Positions 1 through 6,414 of a DNA stretch of 7,290 bases are shown here, piece by piece. The stretch comes from Verrucomicrobia bacterium 12-59-8. Its GTDB lineage: Bacteria; Verrucomicrobiota; Verrucomicrobiae; Verrucomicrobiales; Verrucomicrobiaceae. Position numbers and translations under genes: made by a program. The notes under the pieces were generated by a model that saw only the letters and a program-made list of their open reading frames with translations, did not search any database and was not told the DNA's origin. The stretch lies in NCBI GenBank assembly GCA_002279765.1, contig NCCR01000320.1, positions 1 to 7,290 on the forward strand. Direction: 5' to 3'. Within the stretch, counting starts at the first letter, position 1. Each line of letters opens with the position of its first letter.

Positions 1-119
1 GTAGCACTGACGCGTCCTCCAACCGTGATCGCGGCGAAGGTAGTGGCACCGAAAATTGTTAAGAACCAAAATAACGCGGCAAGCCGAAAAGGCCAGAGAA
101 GGCGACGAGTGGCTAGCAT
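1..119 (-). CDS. Partial exported protein (5' end only), unknown function
   Basis: Reading the minus strand from an ATG at 117-119 gives 39 open codons up to the window edge. The N-terminus has two arginines (MLATRRLLWPFR), then a long hydrophobic stretch rich in L, A, F, W and I, and small residues around position 29 (ATTFA) that could be a signal-peptidase cleavage site. The part after it (ITVGGRVSA) looks like the start of an exported domain but is too short to identify. A second in-frame ATG at 126-128 would add three residues (MHT). The gene is divergent from the NIPSNAP gene, with about 180 bp of more AT-rich DNA between them. I see no clear Shine-Dalgarno site. The call rests on the signal-peptide shape and an open frame only. 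It could instead be an N-terminal membrane anchor, or a chance reading frame. Confidence 0.5.
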   Translation of the reverse strand, partial: MLATRRLLWPFRLAALFWFLTIFGATTFAAITVGGRVSA

Positions 120-128
120 AGTGTGCAT

Positions 129-301
129 AGGTGCGGGGTTGATATTTTTACGTACGCTGCGCATGTATCATACACAAGTGTCTCTAAAATCTGTACTGAT
201 CCATCAGAAAAGACGCTACCGATGCTAAACACGGATTGATCCACGGACAACGCAGCGAGGAATTGATAAGAATTCCTTCCCGCAGCGTTCCTTCCACCCT
301 C
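129..301. promoter_or_regulatory. Divergent intergenic region with a 7-bp-arm inverted repeat
   Basis: This spacer separates the minus-strand partial gene from the plus-strand NIPSNAP gene and is AT-richer than the flanking coding DNA, as expected for a promoter region. A perfect inverted repeat AGGAATTgataagAATTCCT lies at 258-277, ending 24 bp before the NIPSNAP start codon. It could be an operator or a 5'-UTR hairpin. Promoter-like pieces are present, such as TTGATA at 139-144 and TATCAT at 166-171, but their spacing is too long to call a sigma-70 promoter. No Shine-Dalgarno sequence stands directly before the ATG at 302. Confidence 0.4.
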
Positions 302-1087
302 ATGAAGCGCCTCACCTTTCTCGCCCTCGCTCTCTCCAGTCTCTTCGCCCCGCTCCTCCATGCCGCGGACGCCTCCCCGGTCTACGAACTCCGCATCTAC
401 ACCTGCAACGAAGGCAAACTGGACGCTCTCCTCTCCCGCTTCCGCGACCACACCTGCAAGCTCTTTGAAAAGCACGGCATGAAAAACATCGGCTACTGGG
501 TGCCGGTAGATGAAGAGAACGGCTCCAAGACCACCCTCATCTACGTCCTCGAACACAAAAGCCGCGACGCCGCCAAGGAAAGCTTCAAGTCTTTCGGGGC
601 CGATCCCGAATGGCAGGCCGCACGCAAGGCCAGCGAAGAGGGTGGCAAAATCCTCGCCAAAGCACCGGAGTCGATTTTCATGACGCCGACCGATTACTCT
701 CCGCCACTCGCCGTCACCAAAGGTGACAAACCCCGCGTGTTTGAAATGCGCACCTACACGACCCCCGAAGGAAAACTGGACGCCTTGCACTCCCGCTTCC
801 GCGATCACACGGTGAAGCTCTTCACCAAGCACGGCATGACCAACCTCGCCTACTGGACGCCGACGGATGCCGACAAAGGCGCAGGCAAAAAACTCATCTA
901 CATTCTCGCCCATGCCAGCAAAGAAGCCGGCCTCGCCTCCTTCACCGCCTTCCGCGCCGACCCTGTTTGGGTCAAAGCCAAGGCCGCCAGCGAGGAAGCC
1001 AACGGCGGCCCACTCACCATCCTGCCCCCGACCGAAGGCGTGAAGAGCATCTACATGAAGCCCACGGACTTCTCCCCAATCCAATAA
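302..1087 (+). CDS. Exported protein with two tandem NIPSNAP domains
   Basis: The 261-residue product starts with a signal peptide (MKRLTFLALALSSLFAPLLHA, likely cleaved after residue 21), which is why the ATG at 302 is preferred over the in-frame ATG at 236. The rest is two copies of one domain, about residues 27-134 and 146-261, joined by a short linker. Matching landmarks in the two copies are YELRIYT/FEMRTYT, EGKLDAL, SRFRDHT, KLF.KHGM, LIY.L.H, F.AFRADP or FGADPEW, and PTD(Y/F)SP near each end. These are features of the NIPSNAP family, a dimeric alpha/beta-barrel (ferredoxin-like) fold. Bacterial exported members are common but their substrate or ligand is generally unknown, so no reaction is assigned. 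The next gene starts 4 nt after the stop and is also exported, which suggests one transcript and a shared envelope location. The internal duplication probably lets one chain form the dimer-like fold. Confidence 0.9.
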   Translation: MKRLTFLALALSSLFAPLLHAADASPVYELRIYTCNEGKLDALLSRFRDHTCKLFEKHGMKNIGYWVPVDEENGSKTTLIYVLEHKSRDAAKESFKSFGADPEWQAARKASEEGGKILAKAPESIFMTPTDYSPPLAVTKGDKPRVFEMRTYTTPEGKLDALHSRFRDHTVKLFTKHGMTNLAYWTPTDADKGAGKKLIYILAHASKEAGLASFTAFRADPVWVKAKAASEEANGGPLTILPPTEGVKSIYMKPTDFSPIQ

Positions 1088-1091
1088 GCTC

Positions 1092-2429
1092 ATGCGCTCT
1101 CTCTACCTCGCCCTCCTTGCCACCTCCCTCCACGCCGCCACACCCACCTTCGAGTGGGTTGCCGCAGGCGGCGGCGCCAAAAGTGACAAGACCCGTGCCG
1201 TGACCTTTGACCGCGAAGGCAATGCCTTCCTCGCCGGAGAAACCACCGACGAAGGCACCTTTGGCGATCTGAAGCGCACCGGCCTCGGCAGCACCGATTT
1301 CTTCCTCACCAAGGTCTCCAAAGAGGGCAAGTTCCTCTGGGTCCGCAGTCTCGGCGGCAGCTTGGTGGACCGTGGCTATGGCGTGGCGACGGACGCCGCA
1401 GGCAACGCCTACGTCACCGGCCACTACCAAAGCACCGATGCCCAGGCCAATGGCCAGCCGCTGCCGAACGCGGGTGATTATGACATCTTTATTGCCAAAT
1501 ACGACACACTCGGTGCGCTGATTTGGATCAAAACCGCCGGCGGTAAAGGCTACGATTACGGTCACGGAATCGTGGTCGATTCCAAGGGCGACATCGTCGT
1601 CACTGGTGCCGTGGCTGGCGAGGCCAAGTTCGGCGACGTCACCGTCAATGCCGGCAGCACCACCCGCCCAATCTTCTGCGCCAAGTATGACTCCGAAGGC
1701 AACCTGAAGTGGGTGAAGGCAACGGGTGGCAAATTCTCCGGCAGCGGTCACGGTCTCGGTGTCGATGCCAAAGACGCTATCTATATAGGAGGCAGCGGCG
1801 GCGGGACGGGAACGATGGACAGCGTGACCTTGGAATCCAAATCCCAAGCCGGGATCGTGCTGAAGCTCAGCCCCACCGGCGAAGGCATTTGGGCCGCCAC
1901 CTTGCCCGGCGTACCGAGCGCAGGCTTCCATGAGATCACCGTCGATACCGCAGGCCGCACGTGGTGCGCTGGCATGTTCAAAGGTGCGCTCAATAGTACT
2001 GCCGTGCACACCACAGGCGACAAGGACAACGATGGCGTGCTCGCCCACTACAGCTCCGAAGGGAAGCTCGTCTGGAGCCATGTCATCCAAGGCCCGGCCA
2101 CCGACTACTGCCTCGGGGTAGCCACGGACAACACGGGGCGTTGCTTCGTCACAGGTGAGTTTTCTGACACCGCCACCTTCGCCGGACAGACGCTCAAAAC
2201 CCAAGGTGCCACCGACATCTTCACCGCCGCTTTTGACACCAAGGGTGGCCTCGAATGGCTGATCCAAAGCGGGGGAACCAAGGGGGACAACGCCTATTGC
2301 ATGGCATGGCACCCCTCCGGGAAGCTAATTTTTTCGGGGGGAAGTGTCGCACCTGCGACATTCGGCGAGCAGACCCTGACGTCCCCCGGCGGAGCCGAGG
2401 CTTACGGGGCGGTTCTCCGTTTAAAGTGA
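1092..2429 (+). CDS. Exported seven-repeat beta-propeller protein (SBBP-like)
   Basis: The 445-residue product has a short signal peptide (MRSLYLALLATSLHA, cleavage near residue 15). The mature part consists entirely of seven repeats that begin at tryptophans 22, 83, 145, 207, 267, 328 and 389, a period of 60-62 residues. The repeat reads roughly W(V/I)xxxGG....DxGxGVAxDxxGNxYVTGxF...FG...L...G..DIF.AKYDxxGxL. This pattern resembles the SBBP/beta-propeller repeat family found in exported bacterial proteins. Seven copies fit one closed seven-bladed propeller. Blade five (from W267) is the most diverged. No catalytic motif is visible, so a binding or scaffold role is inferred. The start lies 4 nt after the NIPSNAP stop codon, consistent with translational coupling. 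No C-terminal anchor or sorting domain is seen, as the protein ends right after blade seven. Confidence 0.88.
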   Translation: MRSLYLALLATSLHAATPTFEWVAAGGGAKSDKTRAVTFDREGNAFLAGETTDEGTFGDLKRTGLGSTDFFLTKVSKEGKFLWVRSLGGSLVDRGYGVATDAAGNAYVTGHYQSTDAQANGQPLPNAGDYDIFIAKYDTLGALIWIKTAGGKGYDYGHGIVVDSKGDIVVTGAVAGEAKFGDVTVNAGSTTRPIFCAKYDSEGNLKWVKATGGKFSGSGHGLGVDAKDAIYIGGSGGGTGTMDSVTLESKSQAGIVLKLSPTGEGIWAATLPGVPSAGFHEITVDTAGRTWCAGMFKGALNSTAVHTTGDKDNDGVLAHYSSEGKLVWSHVIQGPATDYCLGVATDNTGRCFVTGEFSDTATFAGQTLKTQGATDIFTAAFDTKGGLEWLIQSGGTKGDNAYCMAWHPSGKLIFSGGSVAPATFGEQTLTSPGGAEAYGAVLRLK

Positions 2430-2450
2430 CGGAGTGGCGCTAAATCAGCA

Positions 2451-2477
2451 CTTAGGGTCGTCCTAAGCCGGCTTTTT
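2451..2477 (+). terminator. Possible weak terminator hairpin
   Basis: A perfect 6-bp stem, CTTAGG at 2451-2456 paired with CCTAAG at 2462-2467, encloses a 5-nt loop. Five T residues follow at 2473-2477, five bases after the stem. The position 21 bp beyond the propeller gene stop fits transcription termination of the two-gene unit. The stem is short and the T run is displaced, so this is a weak candidate. Confidence 0.35.
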
Positions 2478-2504
2478 GGCCCGCGCTGGCTACAAATCCA
2501 CGCG

Positions 2505-2530
2505 TTGACAGGTGTGTCGAACTCGACACC
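2505..2530 (+). promoter_or_regulatory. Perfect palindrome next to a TTGACA hexamer
   Basis: A perfect -35-like hexamer TTGACA lies at 2505-2510. It is followed at 2514-2529 by the palindrome GTGTCGAacTCGACAC, with two identical 7-bp arms and a 2-bp centre. One base later comes the ATG at 2531. The arrangement suggests a repressor operator. No TATAAT-like hexamer sits 16-18 bp after TTGACA, so the promoter itself is uncertain. The palindrome would block either transcription or, as a hairpin, initiation at ATG 2531. Confidence 0.4.
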
Positions 2531-2936
2531 ATGCGCGCCCCTCAACCGGGCCCCCCATCCGGAAGAGCGCGACCCAACAACCCAACCTACAGATTGAACC
2601 GATCCACCCTCCTGTGCCTCGCTGCTATGTGCACCTCCGCTTTCGCGGAAGAAGTTAAAAGCTCAACCACAACCCCAGCTGGCACTCCAGGCCAGATCAT
2701 TGCAGGCGTCAAGACAACCGCCTACACTCACGACGTCCGCCCTCGTCGGCACGAAGACCATCGATCTCTACAAGCCAAGCTTCAGCTCGATGAACAACTG
2801 GGGCACGCGCCGCGTGACCATCCAGGTCCTCAAATGGGGTTCATTTACCCGCAGCCTCTCCATCTTGAAGCCACGCGCCTACAAGGCCTGGCACGTGCGC
2901 GAAATGGTTGCCCGCATCCAATCGCGACCGGCTTAA
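2531..2936 (+). pseudogene. 3D-domain protein gene broken by an internal deletion
   Basis: Two pieces of one protein lie in different frames. The first (from ATG 2531, or TTG 2594) encodes a signal peptide (NRSTLLCLAAMCTSAFA) and then reaches VKTTAYTH at 2708-2731. Past about 2732 that frame loses protein-like character. The +1 frame then takes over at about 2736 with SALVGTKTIDLYKPSFSSM and continues to the TAA at 2934-2936. In intact 3D-domain (MltA-like) proteins of this type, as I recall them, TTAYTH is followed by about 50 residues containing AAADW, PVGT and VDDYG, and only then SAL.GT.TIDLY. That middle block, with two of the three conserved aspartates, is missing; only the third (in IDLY) remains. 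The simplest reading is an out-of-frame deletion with its junction at 2732-2736. Intact relatives are thought to act on peptidoglycan. An assembly error is possible. Confidence 0.72.
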
Positions 2937-3118
2937 GCCAGCACGCTTTCAGGCACCCGGGCCATAATCCGCCCTTCGGGATCACGCACGACGATTTTGC
3001 CGTGAATGATCTCGGGGGGATCGCTGATGCCCTTGATGTAATCTGCGGCCAGATCCTTGCTGCAGCCAAGTGACTGGCGGATGCGGGCGGCGAGTGTTTC
3101 AGGGTCGATGTCGGTCAT
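2933..3118 (-). CDS. Small hypothetical protein, 61 residues
   Basis: I do not recognise this family. The product begins MTDIDPETLAARIRQSLG and ends RIMARVPESVLA. It has a predicted helical, charged N-terminal half with one cysteine (residue 19) and a C-terminal half with alternating hydrophobic residues (IIHGKIVVRDPEGRIMARVP) that suggests a beta-hairpin. No signal peptide or membrane segment is present, so it is probably cytoplasmic. The open frame extends much further upstream, but that part runs antisense to the acyl-CoA ligase. The ATG at 3116-3118 is the natural start because it lies in the spacer and gives a compact product. Its stop codon overlaps that of the broken 3D-domain gene: both use the TTAA at 2933-2936 from opposite strands. 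It is divergent from the acyl-CoA ligase with a 96-bp spacer. Confidence 0.65.
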   Translation of the reverse strand: MTDIDPETLAARIRQSLGCSKDLAADYIKGISDPPEIIHGKIVVRDPEGRIMARVPESVLA

Positions 3119-3214
3119 GAGGCCGCATTCATAGCGCCATTCGCTGCAAAGTCGCGGCAAGAATCGTCGCGCTGTGGAAAAGACCGCCGCCGTTTTCGCT
3201 CGCCACTGCGGGGA

Positions 3215-4813
3215 ATGTCTTCCTATGATCGGCGAAATTTCATGGAAACGCCGCTCTCGCCCCTCGACTTCGCCCGCCGTGCCCGCCGCCTCTATGCTGA
3301 CCGCGAAGCCGTGGTGGATGGGGATCGCCGCTTTACTTACCGCGAATTCTTCGAGCGTTGCGACCGCTGGTCGGCTGCGTTGCAGCAGCTCGGAGTGGAG
3401 CCTGGGGAGCGCGTGGCCACCATCGCGCCAAACACCCACTCGCATCTGGAAGCCTTCTACGCGGTGCCGCAGATCGGGGCCATCATCGTCCCGATCAATT
3501 TCCGTCTCATCGCCGCTGACTTCGCTTATATCCTGAACCACAGCGGCGCCTGTGTCGTCTGTGTGCATGCCGATTATCTCGACGCTGTGGATTCCATCCG
3601 TGACCAAGTGCCCGGGGTGGAGCATTTTGTGGCGCTCACGGGCAGCAAGGCTGGCTGGACCGATTATGAGGCAACGTTGGCAGCCTCTGCGCCCGAGTTC
3701 ATCGCCGCTGAGATCTCTGAAACGGAGATGATCGCGCTGAACTACACCAGCGGCACCACGGCCAATCCGAAAGGCGTCATGGTCACGCACCGCAACACGG
3801 CCTTCAACATCATGGGCCACCTCATGCACACGCACCTCACCAGTGCCGACCGATATTTGTGGGTGCTGCCCATGTTTCATGCGAACGGCTGGACCTTCGT
3901 CTGGACGGTGACCGCTGTGGGTGGTCGCCATGTCTGCCTGCCAAAGGCGGACCCGCGGCTCATCTTTGAAGCGATTTCGCGGGAAGGGATCACGCTGCTG
4001 TGCGCCGCACCCACCGTGCTCATTGGCATGGCCAATGCACCGGAAGAACTCCGCAAGAACGCACCGCGTGGCGTGCGCGTTATTACTGCCGGTGCGCCAC
4101 CCGCCGCCGCCACCATCGAGCGCATGGAGGGGGAGCTCGGCTGGGATATCACGCATGTGTATGGCCTCACGGAGGTTTCGCCCATCGTCACCATCAGCGA
4201 ATCACGCCCCGAGCATGCGCAGCTCAGCGCACGGGAACGCGCCGTGATCAAAGCCCGCCAAGGCGTTGAATACCTGGCGAATGCCGAGGTCTGTGTGGTC
4301 GATGACGATGGTAATGAAGTCGCCAAGAATGGGGCCTCCATGGGCGAGATCATCATTCGCGGCAATGCCGTGATGAAAGGCTACTACAACGACCCTGCTG
4401 CCACCGCGAGGGCCATCCGCAACGGCTGGTTTTACAGCGGGGACGCTGCCGTCGTACATCCCGACGGATACATCGAAATCCGTGACCGCTGGAAGGACAT
4501 CATCATCAGCGGCGGTGAGAACATCTCCTCCGTCGAAGTCGAAGGCGTGCTCCTGCGTCATCCTGCCGTGCAGGAATCTGCCGTCGTCGGACTGCCGCAT
4601 GAAAAATGGGGTGAGACGCCGCAGTCATTCATTGTGCTCAAACCCGGCGCGGTCACGACACCTGAAGAGCTGAGGCTGTTTTGCCGCGAGCATTTGGCCC
4701 ACTTCAAAGTGCCGCATGGGTTTGAGTTTATTGCTGAGCTGCCCAAGACCGCGACGGGGAAGATTCAGAAGTATGTGCTGCGTGGCGGGCGGGCGAACAT
4801 CGCTGCGCAGTAG
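3215..4813 (+). CDS. AMP-forming fatty acyl-CoA ligase
   Basis: This enzyme should activate a carboxylic acid with ATP to an acyl-adenylate and transfer it to coenzyme A. The 532-residue length is typical. Family motifs appear in order: the phosphate-binding loop YTSGTTANPKG (177-187), FHANGW (221-226), the aromatic/adenine motif YGLTE (316-320), YSGD with the ribose-binding Asp410, the hinge region IRDRWKDIIISGGEN (422-436), and PKTATGK with the catalytic Lys516. FHANGW and HPDGYIEIRDRWKDIIISGGEN place it near the acyl-activating enzymes related to plant AAE1 and bacterial DmdB-type or medium/long-chain ligases. Chain length cannot be read from the sequence. No signal peptide is seen, so it is cytoplasmic. 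Starts at 3215 and 3242 (METPLSPLDF) are both possible. GGGG lies almost against the 3215 ATG, too close for a good ribosome site. No beta-oxidation gene is adjacent. Confidence 0.95.
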   Translation: MSSYDRRNFMETPLSPLDFARRARRLYADREAVVDGDRRFTYREFFERCDRWSAALQQLGVEPGERVATIAPNTHSHLEAFYAVPQIGAIIVPINFRLIAADFAYILNHSGACVVCVHADYLDAVDSIRDQVPGVEHFVALTGSKAGWTDYEATLAASAPEFIAAEISETEMIALNYTSGTTANPKGVMVTHRNTAFNIMGHLMHTHLTSADRYLWVLPMFHANGWTFVWTVTAVGGRHVCLPKADPRLIFEAISREGITLLCAAPTVLIGMANAPEELRKNAPRGVRVITAGAPPAAATIERMEGELGWDITHVYGLTEVSPIVTISESRPEHAQLSARERAVIKARQGVEYLANAEVCVVDDDGNEVAKNGASMGEIIIRGNAVMKGYYNDPAATARAIRNGWFYSGDAAVVHPDGYIEIRDRWKDIIISGGENISSVEVEGVLLRHPAVQESAVVGLPHEKWGETPQSFIVLKPGAVTTPEELRLFCREHLAHFKVPHGFEFIAELPKTATGKIQKYVLRGGRANIAAQ

Positions 4814-4823
4814 TTGCATGCAC

Positions 4824-4928
4824 GGAGGATAGGCCTCCGGCCTGTGGGCGGATCGAGGCGTCTCGCCTTTGATTCAGAAACTAAGGCGATACGCCCCAGG
4901 CCGTAGTCAGGCCAGAGGCCCGACCTCC
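4824..4928. repeat. 105-bp imperfect dyad between convergent genes
   Basis: Two pairs of arms share one symmetry axis near 4876. The outer arms 4824-4844 and 4908-4928 match at 17 of 21 positions (GGAGG...GGCCTC.GGCCTG). The inner arms GGCGTCTCGCCTT (4857-4869) and AAGGCGATACGCC (4883-4895) match at 12 of 13, around a 13-nt loop. The 12-nt stretches between outer and inner arms are largely unpaired and equal in length. The element fills nearly the whole gap between the acyl-CoA ligase stop (4813) and the ThuA stop (4929-4931). It may act as a bidirectional terminator, though neither side has a T run, or be a REP-like or MITE-like repeat. Confidence 0.7.
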
Positions 4929-5717
4929 TTATTGCCCCGCGAGTTTGCCGTCTTCCACGTGCACGGTGCCGCCGCGTACTTCGATCTTCTCGCGCGCCTG
5001 CTCCACCGGGACATGGCGTGGGGTGTTGGCCGCAGCTCCTTGCGGGCGTGCCCAGCGGATGCCGTTGGCGATGACACGCTGCACGTCCGGCAGGTGGTAG
5101 ATGGGATACACTTCGTGGCCGGGGCTGAAGTAAAAGACACGGCCGCTGCCGCGCGTCCATGTGGCGCCGCTGCGCATCACCTCGCCGCCTTGGAACCAGG
5201 AGACGAAGATCAGTTCGTCCGGTGTGGGGATGCCGAAGGGCTCGCCATACATCTCCGATTGGTCGATCTCGATGCAGTCGCCAATGCCTGCGGCGATGGG
5301 GTGGCCTGGATTGATCTTCCACACGCGCTCGCGCTCGCCCGCTTCGCGCCAGCACAGGGCACAGCTTGTACCCATGAGGCGCTTGAAGACCTTGGAGAAA
5401 TGGCCGGAGTGCAAAACGATCAGCCCCATGCCCGCGAGCACTCGCTCCTGCACACGAGTGACCAATTCATCGCTCACTTGATCATGCGCTGCATGGCCCC
5501 ACCACAGCAGCACGTCGGTTTGATCCAGCACCACCGGCGGCAGACCCTGATCCGGTTCATCCAGCGTGGCGGTGTGCACGTTGAAGTCGCCATGCTTTGA
5601 CAGCGCCTCCGCCAGCGCGCCGTGAATGCCGTTGGGATAAATGGCTGCCACGGTGGGATTTTGCCGTTCGTGGACAAATTCATTCCAGATGGTGACGCGG
5701 ATGAGGGGATTGTGCAT
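4929..5717 (-). CDS. thuA: ThuA-family protein (trehalose utilisation-like)
   Basis: The 262-residue product matches the ThuA family over almost its whole length, a class I glutamine-amidotransferase-like fold first linked to trehalose and other disaccharide use in rhizobia; its exact reaction is not firmly known. Landmarks are [11 protein letters not shown] near the start, IYPNGIH (26-32), LLWWGHAAH (70-78), [19 protein letters not shown] (98-116), [11 protein letters not shown] (123-133), NPGHPIAAG (136-144), EMYGE (155-159), SWFQGGEV (173-180) and FSPGHEVYP (197-205). No signal peptide is present, so it is cytoplasmic. The last 30 or so residues after RWARP are a family-variable tail. No sugar transporter or oxidoreductase is adjacent, unlike the rhizobial thu operon. 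The exonuclease gene lies 88 bp upstream on the same strand, and no Shine-Dalgarno site precedes the ATG. Confidence 0.92.
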   Translation of the reverse strand: MHNPLIRVTIWNEFVHERQNPTVAAIYPNGIHGALAEALSKHGDFNVHTATLDEPDQGLPPVVLDQTDVLLWWGHAAHDQVSDELVTRVQERVLAGMGLIVLHSGHFSKVFKRLMGTSCALCWREAGERERVWKINPGHPIAAGIGDCIEIDQSEMYGEPFGIPTPDELIFVSWFQGGEVMRSGATWTRGSGRVFYFSPGHEVYPIYHLPDVQRVIANGIRWARPQGAAANTPRHVPVEQAREKIEVRGGTVHVEDGKLAGQ

Positions 5718-5805
5718 TGGATGATGAAAACGCCGATTGAGAGAGATTTAAACTCCCATTTTCATCGGTTTGTCCCACGCTTCGGGCAGCTTCAAGAGAT
5801 CAAAT

Positions 5806-6324
5806 TCAAAGCCTGATCTTCAGGCCCATCTCATTTTTCATCGTCAGCAGCGCCTCTGCATTTCCTTTCGCATCATCCACGGGGTGGTGGGTGTGCTTGG
5901 TACGGCGCAGGTGCTTGAAGGTGGCAAACGTATCTTTGACCATCCCTTTGTAGAGGCTGCCGAGATTGGTGGAGGAGAAGCCGAACGGGTTCTTGCCGGT
6001 GAAGTGGTGGAAGTACCAGTTGATGAACTGCCAGTCGAAACCGTTGTTGTCCGAGATGAACATGAGCCTGTCCTTCGAAATGGAGGCCAGCCATTCGGCG
6101 AAGGAATGCATGACGCCCTCGGGTTCTGGAAAGGCCAGAGTCTGCTCGCGGGTGAACCCGCTGACCGCCAGTGCCTCCGGAATAAACTTCTCCGAGATCG
6201 GTCGCAACTGCCCGTAGAACGTGCGCTCCAGCCCTGCCTCGACCACCACCGCTCCAAAACAGATCATCGAATAATCGCCTGGAATCGGACCATCCGACTC
6301 AATATCTACCATGATGTAACTCAT
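5806..6324 (-). CDS. DEDDh 3'-5' exonuclease (RNase T/epsilon-like)
   Basis: The product is a compact single-domain nuclease of about 172 residues that should remove nucleotides from 3' ends of DNA or RNA using two metal ions. The acidic residues of the family are visible: Asp7 and Glu9 in MVDIESDGP, the middle Asp in SDNNGFDWQF (Asp92 or Asp97), and HHPVDDAKGN with His146 and Asp151. The FISDNNGFDWQFINWYFHHF and NLGSLYKG blocks are typical of a stand-alone bacterial exonuclease group. Whether it acts on RNA or DNA cannot be told. The start at 6322-6324 (MSYIMVDIE) is preferred because the catalytic strand normally begins within a few residues of the N-terminus. An upstream ATG at 6354 would add ten residues of unlikely sequence. 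It is divergent from the toxin-antitoxin pair and upstream of the ThuA gene. Confidence 0.9.
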   Translation of the reverse strand: MSYIMVDIESDGPIPGDYSMICFGAVVVEAGLERTFYGQLRPISEKFIPEALAVSGFTREQTLAFPEPEGVMHSFAEWLASISKDRLMFISDNNGFDWQFINWYFHHFTGKNPFGFSSTNLGSLYKGMVKDTFATFKHLRRTKHTHHPVDDAKGNAEALLTMKNEMGLKIRL

Positions 6325-6379
6325 CAGGAGACCGTGGCAGGAAAGGCTCTTCATCGCAAGAATGAACCAAGGATGGGGC

Positions 6380-6414
6380 TTGCCTCACTCCCGACCTGCC
6401 GTTATTTTTCCTGT
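6380..6414 (+). promoter_or_regulatory. Candidate promoter of the toxin-antitoxin pair
   Basis: TTGCCT at 6380-6385 and TATTTT at 6403-6408 are separated by exactly 17 bp, each matching the sigma-70 consensus at four of six positions. Transcription from this promoter would begin close to the antitoxin ATG at 6415, giving a leaderless or nearly leaderless message; no Shine-Dalgarno site is visible. GCTTGC at 6378-6383 and GCAAGC at 6417-6422 form an inverted repeat that flanks the promoter and could serve antitoxin autoregulation. A further GCAAG lies at 6356-6360. Confidence 0.4.

Noticed and set aside
139..171. TTGATA and TATCAT as a sigma-70 promoter for the NIPSNAP gene
   Set aside because: The hexamers are 21 bp apart, outside the usual 16-18 bp range, and the leader would be over 120 nt.
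25..228. Small plus-strand open frame at the left edge
   Set aside because: Basic, low-complexity translation without a ribosome site. The opposite strand gives a more convincing signal-peptide N-terminus.
302..1087. Repeated stretches within the NIPSNAP gene as a DNA repeat
   Set aside because: The similarity comes from the duplicated protein domain (EGKLDAL, SRFRDHT, KHGM), not from a mobile or tandem DNA repeat.
113..1093. Long open frame on the minus strand opposite the NIPSNAP gene
   Set aside because: It is antisense to a clear NIPSNAP protein, is built of low-complexity G/E/V/A/F sequence typical of reverse-strand shadows, and has no recognisable domain.
1014..2312. 432-codon minus-strand open frame opposite the propeller gene
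   Set aside because: It mirrors the regular repeats of the propeller gene, and its glycine/alanine-rich translation shows no domain.
3119..4156. Upstream part of the minus-strand frame that ends in the 61-residue protein
   Set aside because: It is antisense to the acyl-CoA ligase, whose motifs are all intact. Only the last 61 codons lie outside it and read as protein.
4869..5600. 243-codon plus-strand open frame opposite ThuA
   Set aside because: Antisense shadow of a well-conserved ThuA protein; histidine- and alanine-rich with no domain.
5770..6414. Upstream extension of the antitoxin frame on the plus strand
   Set aside because: It runs antisense to the DEDDh exonuclease. The AbrB-type fold starts at the internal ATG 6415.
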